Source of the DNA: Deltaproteobacteria bacterium
GTDB lineage: Bacteria > Desulfobacterota > DSM-4660 > Desulfatiglandales > HGW-15
DNA length: 37,153 bases
Direction: 5' to 3'
NCBI GenBank assembly: GCA_019310485.1
Contig: JAFDEF010000027.1
Location: forward strand, 1-37,153
Part shown: one piece after another, positions 24,076 to 31,709 of the stretch
Layout of the letters: the number at the start of each line of letters is the position of its first letter
How positions within the stretch are numbered: the first letter of the stretch is position 1
The notes under the pieces: model-generated
Databases searched by the model: none
Told to the model about the DNA's origin: nothing
What the model saw: only the letters and a program-made list of their open reading frames with translations
Made by a program: the position numbers and the translations under genes

Positions 24076-25551
24076 ATGGAATTCGAGCCGGTAATAGCTT
24101 TCGAAACTCACGTGGAGCTCAAGACAAAAACCAAGCTCTTCTGCGGTTGCGCAGTATCCTTTGACGCGCCCCCGAACACCCACATATGCCCTGTGTGCAC
24201 CGGACAACCTGGGGCACTCCCTGTTCTGAACAAGAAGGCCGTTCAGTATACGGTGCGAGCCGGTCTTGCTCTAAACTGCACGATCAATAGAAAATCACGC
24301 TTTGCGCGCAAGAATTACTTCTATCCCGACCTGCCAAAAGGGTACCAAATTTCGCAGTATGAGTTACCCTTTTGCCAGGACGGCTACCTGGAGATTACAA
24401 CTCCCGATGGGAGTCCTTATGCCGTGGGCATAAAGCGGATACATCTTGAAGAAGATGCCGGCAAGCTGGTTCATTCATCTTCCTCTTTTGAATCCTCAGA
24501 ATACAGCCTGGTGGACTTTAACAGGGCGTGCGTACCGCTTCTTGAAATAGTGACAGACCACGAACGAAACCCACTGCGCTCTCCTGTGGAAGCCCGCGCA
24601 TACCTTGAGAAATTGATTCAAGTGCTGAGATACCTTGACATAAGCGAGTGTGCCATCGAAAAAGGGCAATTCCGCTGCGATGTAAACGTCTCCGTGCGGC
24701 CAAGGGGATCCAAGGCCTTTGGAAACCGCGCCGAGATAAAGAACATGGCTTCCTTCAAGGCCATTATGGATGCGCTGGGCTACGAGATTGAAAGGCAATC
24801 AGAGAGTCTCAGGTCCGGTCGGAAAATTCCCCAGGAAACCAGGCTCTTTGACGAGGCGAAAAGGATAACGGTACCCATGCGAAGCAAAGAAGATGCTCCT
24901 GATTACAGATACTTCCCTGATCCTGATCTTGTCGATGTCGAACTTGACCTTGAGTTCATTGAAAGAATCAAGAAGACCATGCCAGAATTGCCTGATCAGG
25001 AAGCCAAAAGACTCACCGAAGAATACGGTATACCCAGAAGTGAAGTCCTGATCCTTACAAGGGATAAGCACGTATCCAACTATTTTGCCTCTTGCGCTTC
25101 TCAAACCAGGGACAGGAAGAAGCTGAGCCGCTGGATCATAAAGGAGCTTTTTAAGCTCCTTAACGCAAGCGGCATCCCGATTGAGAAGTGCCCTATAACC
25201 CCGAAGAACTTTTCCCGGCTCATCAACCTTCTTTCCGAGGGTGAGGTCACGGACACCATGGGAAGAAGCATCCTGGAAGAAATGTTCTCGGAAAAAGTTG
25301 ATCCGCAATCCGTTGTTGCCAAAAGAGGTCTAAAACCCATTCAATCTGCAAAAGTCCTTGAGAACTTGGTGGACCAGGTCGTAAAGAATAATCCCGATGC
25401 TGTTTCTAAGATCAGAGCAGGAGAGACAAAACCAATTAATTTCCTTGTAGGCCGGGTTATGCAAAAAACACAGGGGAGGGCTGATCCCAAAGTGGTCCGC
25501 GACATGATTGCTAAGAAATTCCCTTCTCGCCAGAAGAGCGGCAAAAAGTAA
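24076..25551 (+). CDS. gatB: Asp-tRNA(Asn)/Glu-tRNA(Gln) amidotransferase subunit B (GatB)
   Basis: Kinase/transamidase subunit that phosphorylates the Asp or Glu on tRNA and replaces it with amide. 491 residues, full length. It starts FEPVIAFETHVEL, has a zinc-site CGC...CPVC (about 16-35), the cradle motif RKNYFYPDLPKGYQISQYE (about 77-95), HLEEDAGKL, SLVDFNRACVPLLEIVT, and a C-terminal YqeY-like tail domain ending PKVVRDMIAKKF. The ATG directly follows the gatA TAA. Confidence 0.97.
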   Translation: MEFEPVIAFETHVELKTKTKLFCGCAVSFDAPPNTHICPVCTGQPGALPVLNKKAVQYTVRAGLALNCTINRKSRFARKNYFYPDLPKGYQISQYELPFCQDGYLEITTPDGSPYAVGIKRIHLEEDAGKLVHSSSSFESSEYSLVDFNRACVPLLEIVTDHERNPLRSPVEARAYLEKLIQVLRYLDISECAIEKGQFRCDVNVSVRPRGSKAFGNRAEIKNMASFKAIMDALGYEIERQSESLRSGRKIPQETRLFDEAKRITVPMRSKEDAPDYRYFPDPDLVDVELDLEFIERIKKTMPELPDQEAKRLTEEYGIPRSEVLILTRDKHVSNYFASCASQTRDRKKLSRWIIKELFKLLNASGIPIEKCPITPKNFSRLINLLSEGEVTDTMGRSILEEMFSEKVDPQSVVAKRGLKPIQSAKVLENLVDQVVKNNPDAVSKIRAGETKPINFLVGRVMQKTQGRADPKVVRDMIAKKFPSRQKSGKK

Positions 25552-25610
25552 GTTTTCCTTCCTGCTTTTGGTCGCATCTAGGCTGTCAAACTTGAGGGAG
25601 TACCTTATCA

Positions 25611-26411
25611 ATGAGACTGCGCCCGATCTCCATTATCCAGTATCAAAATGTATCCCCCAGACCCGAGTTGAACAGGCTGTGGCTTTCCCTGGAGGCATTT
25701 AAGAAGCAACTTGAGTACCTGTCCAAGAACAATTTTCAGGTTCTTGGCCTGGGTGATGCAATCAACTACATGGAACGGAAAAAGGAAGTGGGAAAGCTTC
25801 GCCCTATTTCCATCACTTTTGACAACGGCTTCATGGACTTCTATGAATACGTACTTCCAGTGCTGGCTGAATACTCTTGCCCTGCAACAGTCCTGGTTTC
25901 ACCCCCCAAAGTTGGGCACCATGTCACCATGGCAGGAGAGAAAGTTTACTACGTCACCTGGTCCCTGCTCAAGGATCTGTCGAAGGCCGGCATCACTATT
26001 GGCGCATACGAAGATCAGACCTGGAACATTAACGATATTTCAGAATCAACCCTATTAGACCATATCAGGCGATACAGGGAAACACTTGAAAGCAAGCTCG
26101 GCATCAAGGTTCTTTACTTTGGCGTCAAGGAAGGGGTCCCGAACCCCAGGATAAGAGATTTCTTGATATCTGAAGGATATCGCGCTTTCCTCACACAGTG
26201 CCCTACGAACACGAAAGCGGACCTTTACGCAATAGGGAGGATACAGGTAGATGATGACGACTTTAATATTTTCCTTACCAAGATTTCAAGAACCTATCTT
26301 TTCTTCAAAGATCGAAAGAGCTGGAAATACATTCGCGACTATAGCCTTGACAAAGCGGCGCACAAGCTCTCTGAATCTTATGATAAAATAAGAAAAAGAA
26401 AATCACATTGA
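25611..26411 (+). CDS. Polysaccharide deacetylase-fold protein with degenerate metal site
   Basis: 266 residues resembling NodB-type carbohydrate esterases: PISITFDNGFMDFYEYVLPVLAEYSCPATVLVSP (about 65-98) aligns with the ITFDDG block, and GYRAFLT further on fits the C-terminal part of the fold. The second metal-ligand Asp of FDDG is Asn72 (FDNG), and the usual HxxxH motif is replaced by GAYEDQTWNIND (131-142). It may therefore lack deacetylase activity or use another metal arrangement. No signal peptide is seen, so it is probably cytoplasmic. It lies 59 bp after gatB and 3 bp before a GT4 gene, in a small surface-glycan cluster. Function is uncertain. Confidence 0.65.
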   Translation: MRLRPISIIQYQNVSPRPELNRLWLSLEAFKKQLEYLSKNNFQVLGLGDAINYMERKKEVGKLRPISITFDNGFMDFYEYVLPVLAEYSCPATVLVSPPKVGHHVTMAGEKVYYVTWSLLKDLSKAGITIGAYEDQTWNINDISESTLLDHIRRYRETLESKLGIKVLYFGVKEGVPNPRIRDFLISEGYRAFLTQCPTNTKADLYAIGRIQVDDDDFNIFLTKISRTYLFFKDRKSWKYIRDYSLDKAAHKLSESYDKIRKRKSH

Positions 26412-26414
26412 ATC

Positions 26415-27578
26415 ATGCTCAGGGTTCTTCACATACATACTTTGCCTATCATCAGCGGCTCGGGAATCAACACTTTTCTAACTATGAAAGGCCTTGACAA
26501 AACGCGCTACCAAGTTGAGCTTGCCTGTGCTCCGGGTGGTCCGCTGATAGACCTGGTGAAACGCAATGGAATGAAGGTTAGGGAACTGAAACATCTTGTT
26601 CAGCCTCTCAGCCCAACACATGATGTTCTTGCTCTGGCTTCCTCTTACATGCTTGTCAACAAGAATCGCTATGACATTGTTCATACGCATAATTCAAAGG
26701 CCGGGTTCATTGGTAGACTTGCTGCCAGGCTGTCCCGCATCCCTGTCATTGTTCATACTGTGCATGGTTTTGCCTTCCATGACCAGGAGCCCCCCTGGAG
26801 GCAGTTTCTTTTTCGGAACTTGGAACGCCTGGCTTCCCACTGGTGCGATAGGATCATTTTCATCTCCCAGCCCCTCATGGACTGGGCATTTCGGGAAAAC
26901 ATTGTGGATGCGCGCAAAACAGCCAAGATCTACTCCGGTATCGAGCTCGACCACTTTCAACCTGTAACGGCTAGTGAAAAGAACAGGATCAGGGAAAAAT
27001 GGCACTTGAACCAAAAGGATGCAGTGATAGGAATCGTCTCCAAGCTCTGGGAAGGAAAAGGACACGCAATATTAATCCACGCTTTTGCCCAAATTAAGAA
27101 ACAGATACCCCAGGCCAGGCTGGTCATAGTTGGAGAAGGGTATCTCTACCCCGAGCTTGCTCGCCTGGTGGAGCGGCTTGGGCTTTCGGATTCCGTTGTG
27201 TTTACAGGGTTCCTGATGGATGTGGCTGAGATCATTGCCACCTTTGATGTCGCGGTTCTCCCTTCCTTTTTTGAAGGCATGGGCAGGGTCTTACTGGAGG
27301 CGATGGCCATGGAGCGCCCCGTGGTAGCCAGTGCGGTGGGAGGCATCCCTGATCTGGTTGCAGACGGCGTAAACGGATTTCTTGTCCCGCCCGGCGAAGT
27401 CAAAAAGCTGAAGCAGGCTATTGTGAAGCTCCTTGAAGACAAAAAACTTGCCCGGAGATTTGGCAAGCAAGGAAGAAAAAGGGTTACTGAACAGTTCAGC
27501 GCACAGACCATGGTGGAATCAATAGATCAGATTTACTGTGAACTACTATCAAGGAAAGGAATACAAATTGAGCCGTAG
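26415..27578 (+). CDS. GT4-family glycosyltransferase
   Basis: 387 residues, GT-B fold. The N-terminal half starts LRVLHIHTLPIISGSGINTFL and has HTHNSKAGFIGRLAAR (about 90-105) and HTVHGFAFHDQ. The C-terminal nucleotide-sugar domain has GIVSKLWEGKGH, VGEGYLYPEL and the E-x7-E pair Glu287/Glu295 in SFFEGMGRVLLEAMA. It probably transfers a sugar to a lipid-linked or surface glycan acceptor. Donor and acceptor cannot be read from the sequence. The gene overlaps the following polyprenyl-phosphate transferase gene by 11 bp, which suggests the two act in sequence on an undecaprenyl-linked glycan. Confidence 0.88.
   Translation: MLRVLHIHTLPIISGSGINTFLTMKGLDKTRYQVELACAPGGPLIDLVKRNGMKVRELKHLVQPLSPTHDVLALASSYMLVNKNRYDIVHTHNSKAGFIGRLAARLSRIPVIVHTVHGFAFHDQEPPWRQFLFRNLERLASHWCDRIIFISQPLMDWAFRENIVDARKTAKIYSGIELDHFQPVTASEKNRIREKWHLNQKDAVIGIVSKLWEGKGHAILIHAFAQIKKQIPQARLVIVGEGYLYPELARLVERLGLSDSVVFTGFLMDVAEIIATFDVAVLPSFFEGMGRVLLEAMAMERPVVASAVGGIPDLVADGVNGFLVPPGEVKKLKQAIVKLLEDKKLARRFGKQGRKRVTEQFSAQTMVESIDQIYCELLSRKGIQIEP
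27551..27560 (+). promoter_or_regulatory. Ribosome binding site that decides the wecA-like start
   Basis: AAGGAAAGGA lies 7 nt before TTG 27568, inside the end of the GT4 gene. This supports the TTG over the longer in-frame GTG at 27538, which has no such site. Confidence 0.6.
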
Positions 27579-28740
27579 CATTGTTTGGCAGATCGTTCTG
27601 GGCGCCATTCTTGTAGTACTCGCTCTACCCCATGTAAGAGCACTTTATTTTGGCTCCGGGCTGAGGTGGCAATACATACTCATTTTTTCTTTTGTTCTTT
27701 CCTGCTTGTTAACTCCTTTTTGCCGATTGCTGGCTTTGAGATTAAATATCCTGGACAGGCCCGATTGGCGCAAGATTCATGCTCAACCCACTCCTCTTAT
27801 GGGCGGTGTGAGTATTTACCTTGCCTTTTCAATGTCGCTTCTAATAAACGGCATCTTTCTCCCCGGCATGAAGGCTCTTTTGCTGGGCGTCACACTTGTA
27901 TTTCTCGTGGGCCTGATTGATGATATCAAACCTTTGCCCGCTCTTTTGAAACTGATCCTCCAGGTCCTGATCTCTCTGCTTGTGATTCTATGGGGCGACA
28001 TACAGTTTACATTTTTCTACACGTCTGACTGGGCACCATTTGTAAACATTCCCCTAACAGTGCTCTGGATGGTGGGACTTACGAATGCAATGAATTTCTT
28101 TGACGGAATTGACGGCCTTGCAGCCGCAATATCCATGACCACCGCTCTCTTCCTGGGAATAATAGCATTCAAGACCTTCCAGCCAGCGCTCGGCTGGATT
28201 GCTGTTGCTCTCATAGGCACATGCGCCGGTTTTATGCCTTACAATTTCAGATTTGGAAGTCCGGCTCTTTTATTTATGGGTGATGCCGGGAGTACTTTTC
28301 TGGGGTTTACCCTGGCAGGACTGGCAGTCATGGGGGAGTGGTCCACAACCAGCCATTTTGTTTCACTTTCTGCGCCTCTCTTGATCTTTGGAATTCCTAT
28401 TTTTGACATGATTTACGTAAATCTCTCGCGCATCAAGAACCGACAAGCCAAGAATTTCTTGGAGTTACTGAGCTGCACTAACAAAGACCACTTACATCAT
28501 AGACTACTCAGTCTTGGGTTTGCGAGAAAGGAGACGGTTTTTATCATTGCAACCATGTCCGCCTGCCTCGGTGTAAGTGCGCTAATAATCATGAACCAAA
28601 AAGCCCTTGAAGCCCTGCTTGGGCTATTTCAGGCCCTTCTAATCCTGGCCCTTATAGTCCTTTTAATGCTCAAGGGCCGTGAGCGCATACCCGCCGAGGG
28701 AGACAGAAGGACCTTCAGGAGGCGCCGCGAAGACAGGTGA
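27568..28740 (+). CDS. Polyprenyl-phosphate sugar-1-phosphate transferase (WecA/TarO/MraY family)
   Basis: About 390 residues, a multi-pass inner-membrane protein that moves HexNAc-1-phosphate from a UDP-sugar to undecaprenyl phosphate, the first step of O-antigen, teichoic or capsule-like glycans. Family motifs are in order: LDRPDWRKIHAQPTPLMGG, GLIDDIKPLPA (Mg2+ Asp pair), NAMNFFDGIDGLA, FMGDAGSTFLG, and HLHHRLLSLGF in the cytoplasmic loop. These fit WecA/TarO-like enzymes better than peptidoglycan MraY. The basic tail (RRTFRRRREDR) is cytoplasmic in character. It is the last gene before the aromatic operon and overlaps the GT4 gene by 11 bp. Confidence 0.88.
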   Translation: MSRSIVWQIVLGAILVVLALPHVRALYFGSGLRWQYILIFSFVLSCLLTPFCRLLALRLNILDRPDWRKIHAQPTPLMGGVSIYLAFSMSLLINGIFLPGMKALLLGVTLVFLVGLIDDIKPLPALLKLILQVLISLLVILWGDIQFTFFYTSDWAPFVNIPLTVLWMVGLTNAMNFFDGIDGLAAAISMTTALFLGIIAFKTFQPALGWIAVALIGTCAGFMPYNFRFGSPALLFMGDAGSTFLGFTLAGLAVMGEWSTTSHFVSLSAPLLIFGIPIFDMIYVNLSRIKNRQAKNFLELLSCTNKDHLHHRLLSLGFARKETVFIIATMSACLGVSALIIMNQKALEALLGLFQALLILALIVLLMLKGRERIPAEGDRRTFRRRREDR

Positions 28741-28822
28741 TAATTCGTTGGCTAAATGGTTATGATGTTCAGGGCAATCGTGGAGGAGATAAGAAAAAAA
28801 AGGGTTCCGGCAAGAATTTTTG

Positions 28823-28851
28823 TTGACAATGACCTGGCTTTCATTTATAAG
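28823..28851 (+). promoter_or_regulatory. Sigma-70 promoter of the aromatic operon
   Basis: TTGACA (28823-28828, perfect), a 17-bp spacer and TATAAG (28846-28851, 5 of 6) put the transcript start near 28858. That is about 36-42 nt before the leader peptide start codon. It lies about 85 bp after the wecA-like stop and gives the aro genes their own promoter. Confidence 0.8.
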
Positions 28852-28899
28852 GCAAAAACTTCTTTTATTGAAGCAGGGAACGCTTTGAAGAAAATGGTA

Positions 28900-28965
28900 A
28901 TGAACAATCTATCCAGGTGCAGCTTTTATTTTTACTTTTTTAGGGGAGGTCTGCCCATGGATTGA
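28900..28965 (+). CDS. Phe/Tyr-rich leader peptide of the aromatic operon
   Basis: A 21-codon open frame (23 codons if ATG 28894 is used) whose middle reads Ser-Phe-Tyr-Phe-Tyr-Phe-Phe-Arg: six consecutive Phe/Tyr codons at 28924-28941. The TGA stop is at 28963. A weak GAAG lies 9 nt before ATG 28900. The frame stays open back to ATG 28756, but the promoter at 28823-28851 lies inside that longer frame, so the short peptide is the likely product. By the established logic of the pheA/pheS leaders, ribosome stalling at scarce Phe-tRNA or Tyr-tRNA would leave the antiterminator strand (28948-28960) free. Translation to the stop would cover it. Confidence 0.75.
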   Translation: MNNLSRCSFYFYFFRGGLPMD

Positions 28966-29006
28966 TTGTTCCTTACTTACTTGTTTAAAAAAGCCGTGGG
29001 CAGATC
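28948..29006 (+). promoter_or_regulatory. Antiterminator pairing of the aro attenuator
   Basis: GGTCTGCCCATGG (28948-28960), which lies over the last leader codons, pairs along all 13 bases (two G-U) with CCGTGGGCAGATC (28994-29006). The second strand overlaps the 5' arm and loop of the terminator hairpin, so the two structures exclude each other. Confidence 0.75.
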
Positions 29007-29024
29007 AAAGCCCCCGGCTTTTTT
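28987..29024 (+). terminator. Attenuator terminator before aroK
   Basis: AAAAAAGCCGTGGG (28987-29000) pairs with CCCCCGGCTTTTTT (29011-29024), with one internal mismatch and a 10-nt loop, and ends in a six-T run followed by ATTTTA. It is an intrinsic terminator between the leader peptide stop and aroK, and the regulated stop signal of the operon. Confidence 0.85.
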
Positions 29025-29082
29025 ATTTTATGATTCTTATCCCCTGATGCTTGAAAGGGCTAACAGGCCGTTTGATGATGAA

Positions 29083-29604
29083 ATGAATATTGCACTTATA
29101 GGATACAGATGCAGCGGTAAAACTGCGGTCGGGAAAGTCCTGGCTCGGCAACTGGGGAGAGATTTTCTCGATACGGACAGCGTAATTGAGGGGCATGAGG
29201 GCTGTCCCATTGAGACTATAGTTTCTACAAGGGGATGGGAATATTTCCGGAGCATTGAGAAAAGTGTCATTGAGCGGATTTCGAGACAGGAAAACCTGGT
29301 CATTGCCACTGGAGGGGGGGCGGTCATAGATAAAGAAAACGTTACAAACCTTAAACAAAATGCGTGGATTATATGGTTAAAAGGAAGTCCCAGAGTCCTT
29401 AAAAGCAGAATGGAGAAAGAGCAGAGATCAGGAAAAATCAGACCGTCTCTGACAGGAGCAGATCCTTTGGTAGAAATAAGCCAGGTCCTTGACACGAGAA
29501 ATCGACTCTACGCACAGGCTGCAACCTTTGTCATTGACACTTCAGCTCTCACGGTTGAGGAGGTCGCAGCAGCAATTATAAGCAAACTCCCAAAAGCAAT
29601 GTGA
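29083..29604 (+). CDS. aroK: Shikimate kinase (AroK)
   Basis: Phosphorylates shikimate at O3 with ATP. From ATG 29083 the protein is 173 residues, the usual length: P-loop GYRCSGKT (7-14), the Asp pair in LDTD (Asp30/Asp32), GWEYFRSIEKSVI (shikimate-binding Arg), ATGGGAV, and the lid GKIRPSLTG. The reading frame is open further upstream, across the terminator; ATG 29047 is an alternative start, and neither has a clear ribosome site. First structural gene of the attenuated aromatic operon. Confidence 0.93.
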   Translation: MNIALIGYRCSGKTAVGKVLARQLGRDFLDTDSVIEGHEGCPIETIVSTRGWEYFRSIEKSVIERISRQENLVIATGGGAVIDKENVTNLKQNAWIIWLKGSPRVLKSRMEKEQRSGKIRPSLTGADPLVEISQVLDTRNRLYAQAATFVIDTSALTVEEVAAAIISKLPKAM

Positions 29605-29613
29605 GAACAGGCT

Positions 29614-30693
29614 GTGGCAGGTAATACAATCGGAAAAGCTTTTAGAGTCACTACGTTTGGTGAGTCACATGGAGAAGGTCTTGGCGCAGTAATTGACGGG
29701 TGCCCTCCCGGGATCAGCCTTTCACCCGAGGATTTTGCCGTGGAGATGAGGCGACGGAGGCCGGGAACAAGTTCCGTGGCAAGTCCAAGGAAAGAGCAGG
29801 ATATGGTTGAAATCCTCTCCGGAGTGTTTGAAGGTCTCAGTACAGGTGCCCCCATCACTCTTTTTATACGAAACCAGGATGCGGACAGTACGCCTTACAA
29901 GGTGCTGAGCCAATTTTTCCGTCCGGGCCACGCCGACTACACTTACTTCAAGAAATACGGCCATTTCGATCATAGGGGGGGAGGAAGGTATTCTGCCAGA
30001 GAAACCGCGGCACGGGTTGCAGCAGGCGTGGTGGCAGGTAAGGTCCTGGAACGTCTCGGAATTCGGGTCGTAGCATACACCCTCGAGCTTGGCGGAGTGA
30101 GGGCCAGAAGCTTTGACTTGAAACTTGTTGAGAAAAGCCCCTTTTTCTGCCCCGACCTGACAGCATCAACAAAAATGGAGAAGGTGGTTTCTGAAGCAAG
30201 AAAACAGGGAAATTCCCTTGGAGGTATTGCCCAGATTAACGTTACCGGCTGTCCTGCGGGGCTTGGCGAACCGGTGTTTGATAAGTTAGATGCAGATCTC
30301 GCAAAGGCGGTTATGTCCATTGGTACTGTCAAAGGCGTAGAAATAGGAGCAGGCTTCCAAGTAGCAAAGCTTAAAGGTTCTGAGAACAATGACCCCTTGA
30401 CTCCGGAGGGATTTTGCTCAAATAGGGCCGGGGGTATTCTCGGCGGTATCTCGAATGGAGACGAGATCGTCCTCAGGGCTGCTATGAAGCCGATACCATC
30501 CATAGGTTTGGAACAGGATACGGTTGATAGGAATGGAACCCGAGGCAAAATTAAGTTTGGCGGAAGGCATGATACAGCTTCTATTCCACGCATTATTCCT
30601 GTGCTTGAAGCAATGGTCAAAATTGTTTTGGCGGATCATTACTTGCGCTCCAGGATGTTTGTTGCCAGCAAACCTCCTGGTAAAAAGTGTTAA
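29614..30693 (+). CDS. aroC: Chorismate synthase (AroC)
   Basis: Converts 5-enolpyruvylshikimate-3-phosphate to chorismate with reduced FMN. 359 residues, with the family signatures GKAFRVTTFGESHGEGLGAVIDGCPPG at the start, the RRRPGTS block (about 46), YSARETAARVAAG (about 128) and FGGRHDTASIPRIIPVLEAM near the C-terminus. Start is GTG 29614, 9 bp after aroK. Confidence 0.97.
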   Translation: MAGNTIGKAFRVTTFGESHGEGLGAVIDGCPPGISLSPEDFAVEMRRRRPGTSSVASPRKEQDMVEILSGVFEGLSTGAPITLFIRNQDADSTPYKVLSQFFRPGHADYTYFKKYGHFDHRGGGRYSARETAARVAAGVVAGKVLERLGIRVVAYTLELGGVRARSFDLKLVEKSPFFCPDLTASTKMEKVVSEARKQGNSLGGIAQINVTGCPAGLGEPVFDKLDADLAKAVMSIGTVKGVEIGAGFQVAKLKGSENNDPLTPEGFCSNRAGGILGGISNGDEIVLRAAMKPIPSIGLEQDTVDRNGTRGKIKFGGRHDTASIPRIIPVLEAMVKIVLADHYLRSRMFVASKPPGKKC

Positions 30694-30851
30694 CAGGTTG
30701 CTAAAAAGTTCAACTGGTGCATCACAAATCCGCCCAGTTGCTAGAGGAATTGAAGTGGGGAAAAGGCCGTGACCGGCTTGGAAGAATGCCGCTAGAATCA
30801 TGAGCCTATGCCATAAAAAAAATGGAGCAAACCGGAGGAAGTTGAGACATC

Positions 30852-31709
30852 ATGGAAAAGCTCAGGCTTACATCAATAAAAAATGGAGGGAACAACAGCC
30901 GAACAGTTGTCGCTGTAAATCATGTAAAGGTGGGCAAGGATTTTGTGGTGATTGCCGGTCCCTGCAGCGTGGAGAGCGAGGAACAAACAATAGAGACCGC
31001 CCATAGAGTTAAGGAGGCAGGGGCCAATATGCTCAGGGGCGGTGCATTCAAACCCAGGACTTCTCCTTATGACTTCCAGGGCCTTGGCCTTCGGGGCTTG
31101 AAAATCCTTGAAAAGGCTAAGAGAGAAACAGGGCTTCCAATAGTGACTGAGGTCACGGATCCTCGCGATGTTTCCTGGGTAAGCGAGTACGCAGACGTCT
31201 TGCAGATCGGGACCAGAAATATGCAGAATTTTTCTCTTCTAAAGGAGGTGGGAAAGGTAGGAAAGCCTGTGCTCCTTAAAAGGGGAATGTATTCCACGCT
31301 TAAGGAATGGCTCAATTGTGCAGAATATGTGCTTTCTGAGGGAAACCCCAACGTAATTCTTTGTGAAAGGGGGATAAGAACTTTTGAGACCTACACAAGG
31401 AACACCCTGGATCTCAGCATTGTTCCCTGTGTTAAAGAGGTTTCTCACCTCCCTGTGATCGTGGATCCCTCTCATGGAACGGGAAGGTTGAGCCTCATTG
31501 AATCCATGAGCCTTGCAGCAATGGTAGCTGGTGCAGACGGGGTCATGATTGAGGTGCACCACAATCCATGTGAAGCTTTGTGTGACAGGGATCAAGCAAT
31601 GCCACCCCCGATGTTTGCAACACTAATGAGGAAGCTTCGATTTCTGAGTTCCTATATGAATGAAATAAATCACGAGATGTACAGAACGGCATTGGAGCAT
31701 GTAAAGTGA
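30852..31709 (+). CDS. aroF: DAHP synthase, type I-beta core (AroF)
   Basis: Condenses PEP and erythrose-4-phosphate to DAHP, the entry step of the shikimate pathway. 285 residues, barrel only: VIAGPCSVES (33-42), GGAFKPRTSPYDFQG (about 63-77), LQIGTRNMQNFSLL, LLKRGM, ILCERGIRTFETYTRNTLDL, VDPSHGTG, EVHHNP. There is no N-terminal ferredoxin-like/ACT domain and no chorismate mutase fusion, so end-product inhibition through such a domain is not expected; the attenuator may carry that load. GGAGG lies 13 nt before ATG 30852. The 158-bp gap after aroC holds only a CAACTGG/CCAGTTG inverted repeat. Confidence 0.95.
   Translation: MEKLRLTSIKNGGNNSRTVVAVNHVKVGKDFVVIAGPCSVESEEQTIETAHRVKEAGANMLRGGAFKPRTSPYDFQGLGLRGLKILEKAKRETGLPIVTEVTDPRDVSWVSEYADVLQIGTRNMQNFSLLKEVGKVGKPVLLKRGMYSTLKEWLNCAEYVLSEGNPNVILCERGIRTFETYTRNTLDLSIVPCVKEVSHLPVIVDPSHGTGRLSLIESMSLAAMVAGADGVMIEVHHNPCEALCDRDQAMPPPMFATLMRKLRFLSSYMNEINHEMYRTALEHVK

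Noticed and set aside
23650..24207. 185-residue minus-strand open frame antisense to gatA/gatB
   Set aside because: It is the reverse shadow of two well-supported genes and has no family resemblance of its own.
28756..28965. A 69-codon open frame ahead of aroK taken as a small protein
   Set aside because: A near-consensus promoter lies inside its first half, and its last third is the Phe/Tyr leader peptide with overlapping attenuator stems. The longer frame is best explained as an in-frame extension of the leader.
29970..30620. 216-residue minus-strand open frame antisense to aroC
   Set aside because: Shadow of the aroC coding frame, with low-complexity Ser/Pro-rich composition typical of antisense frames.
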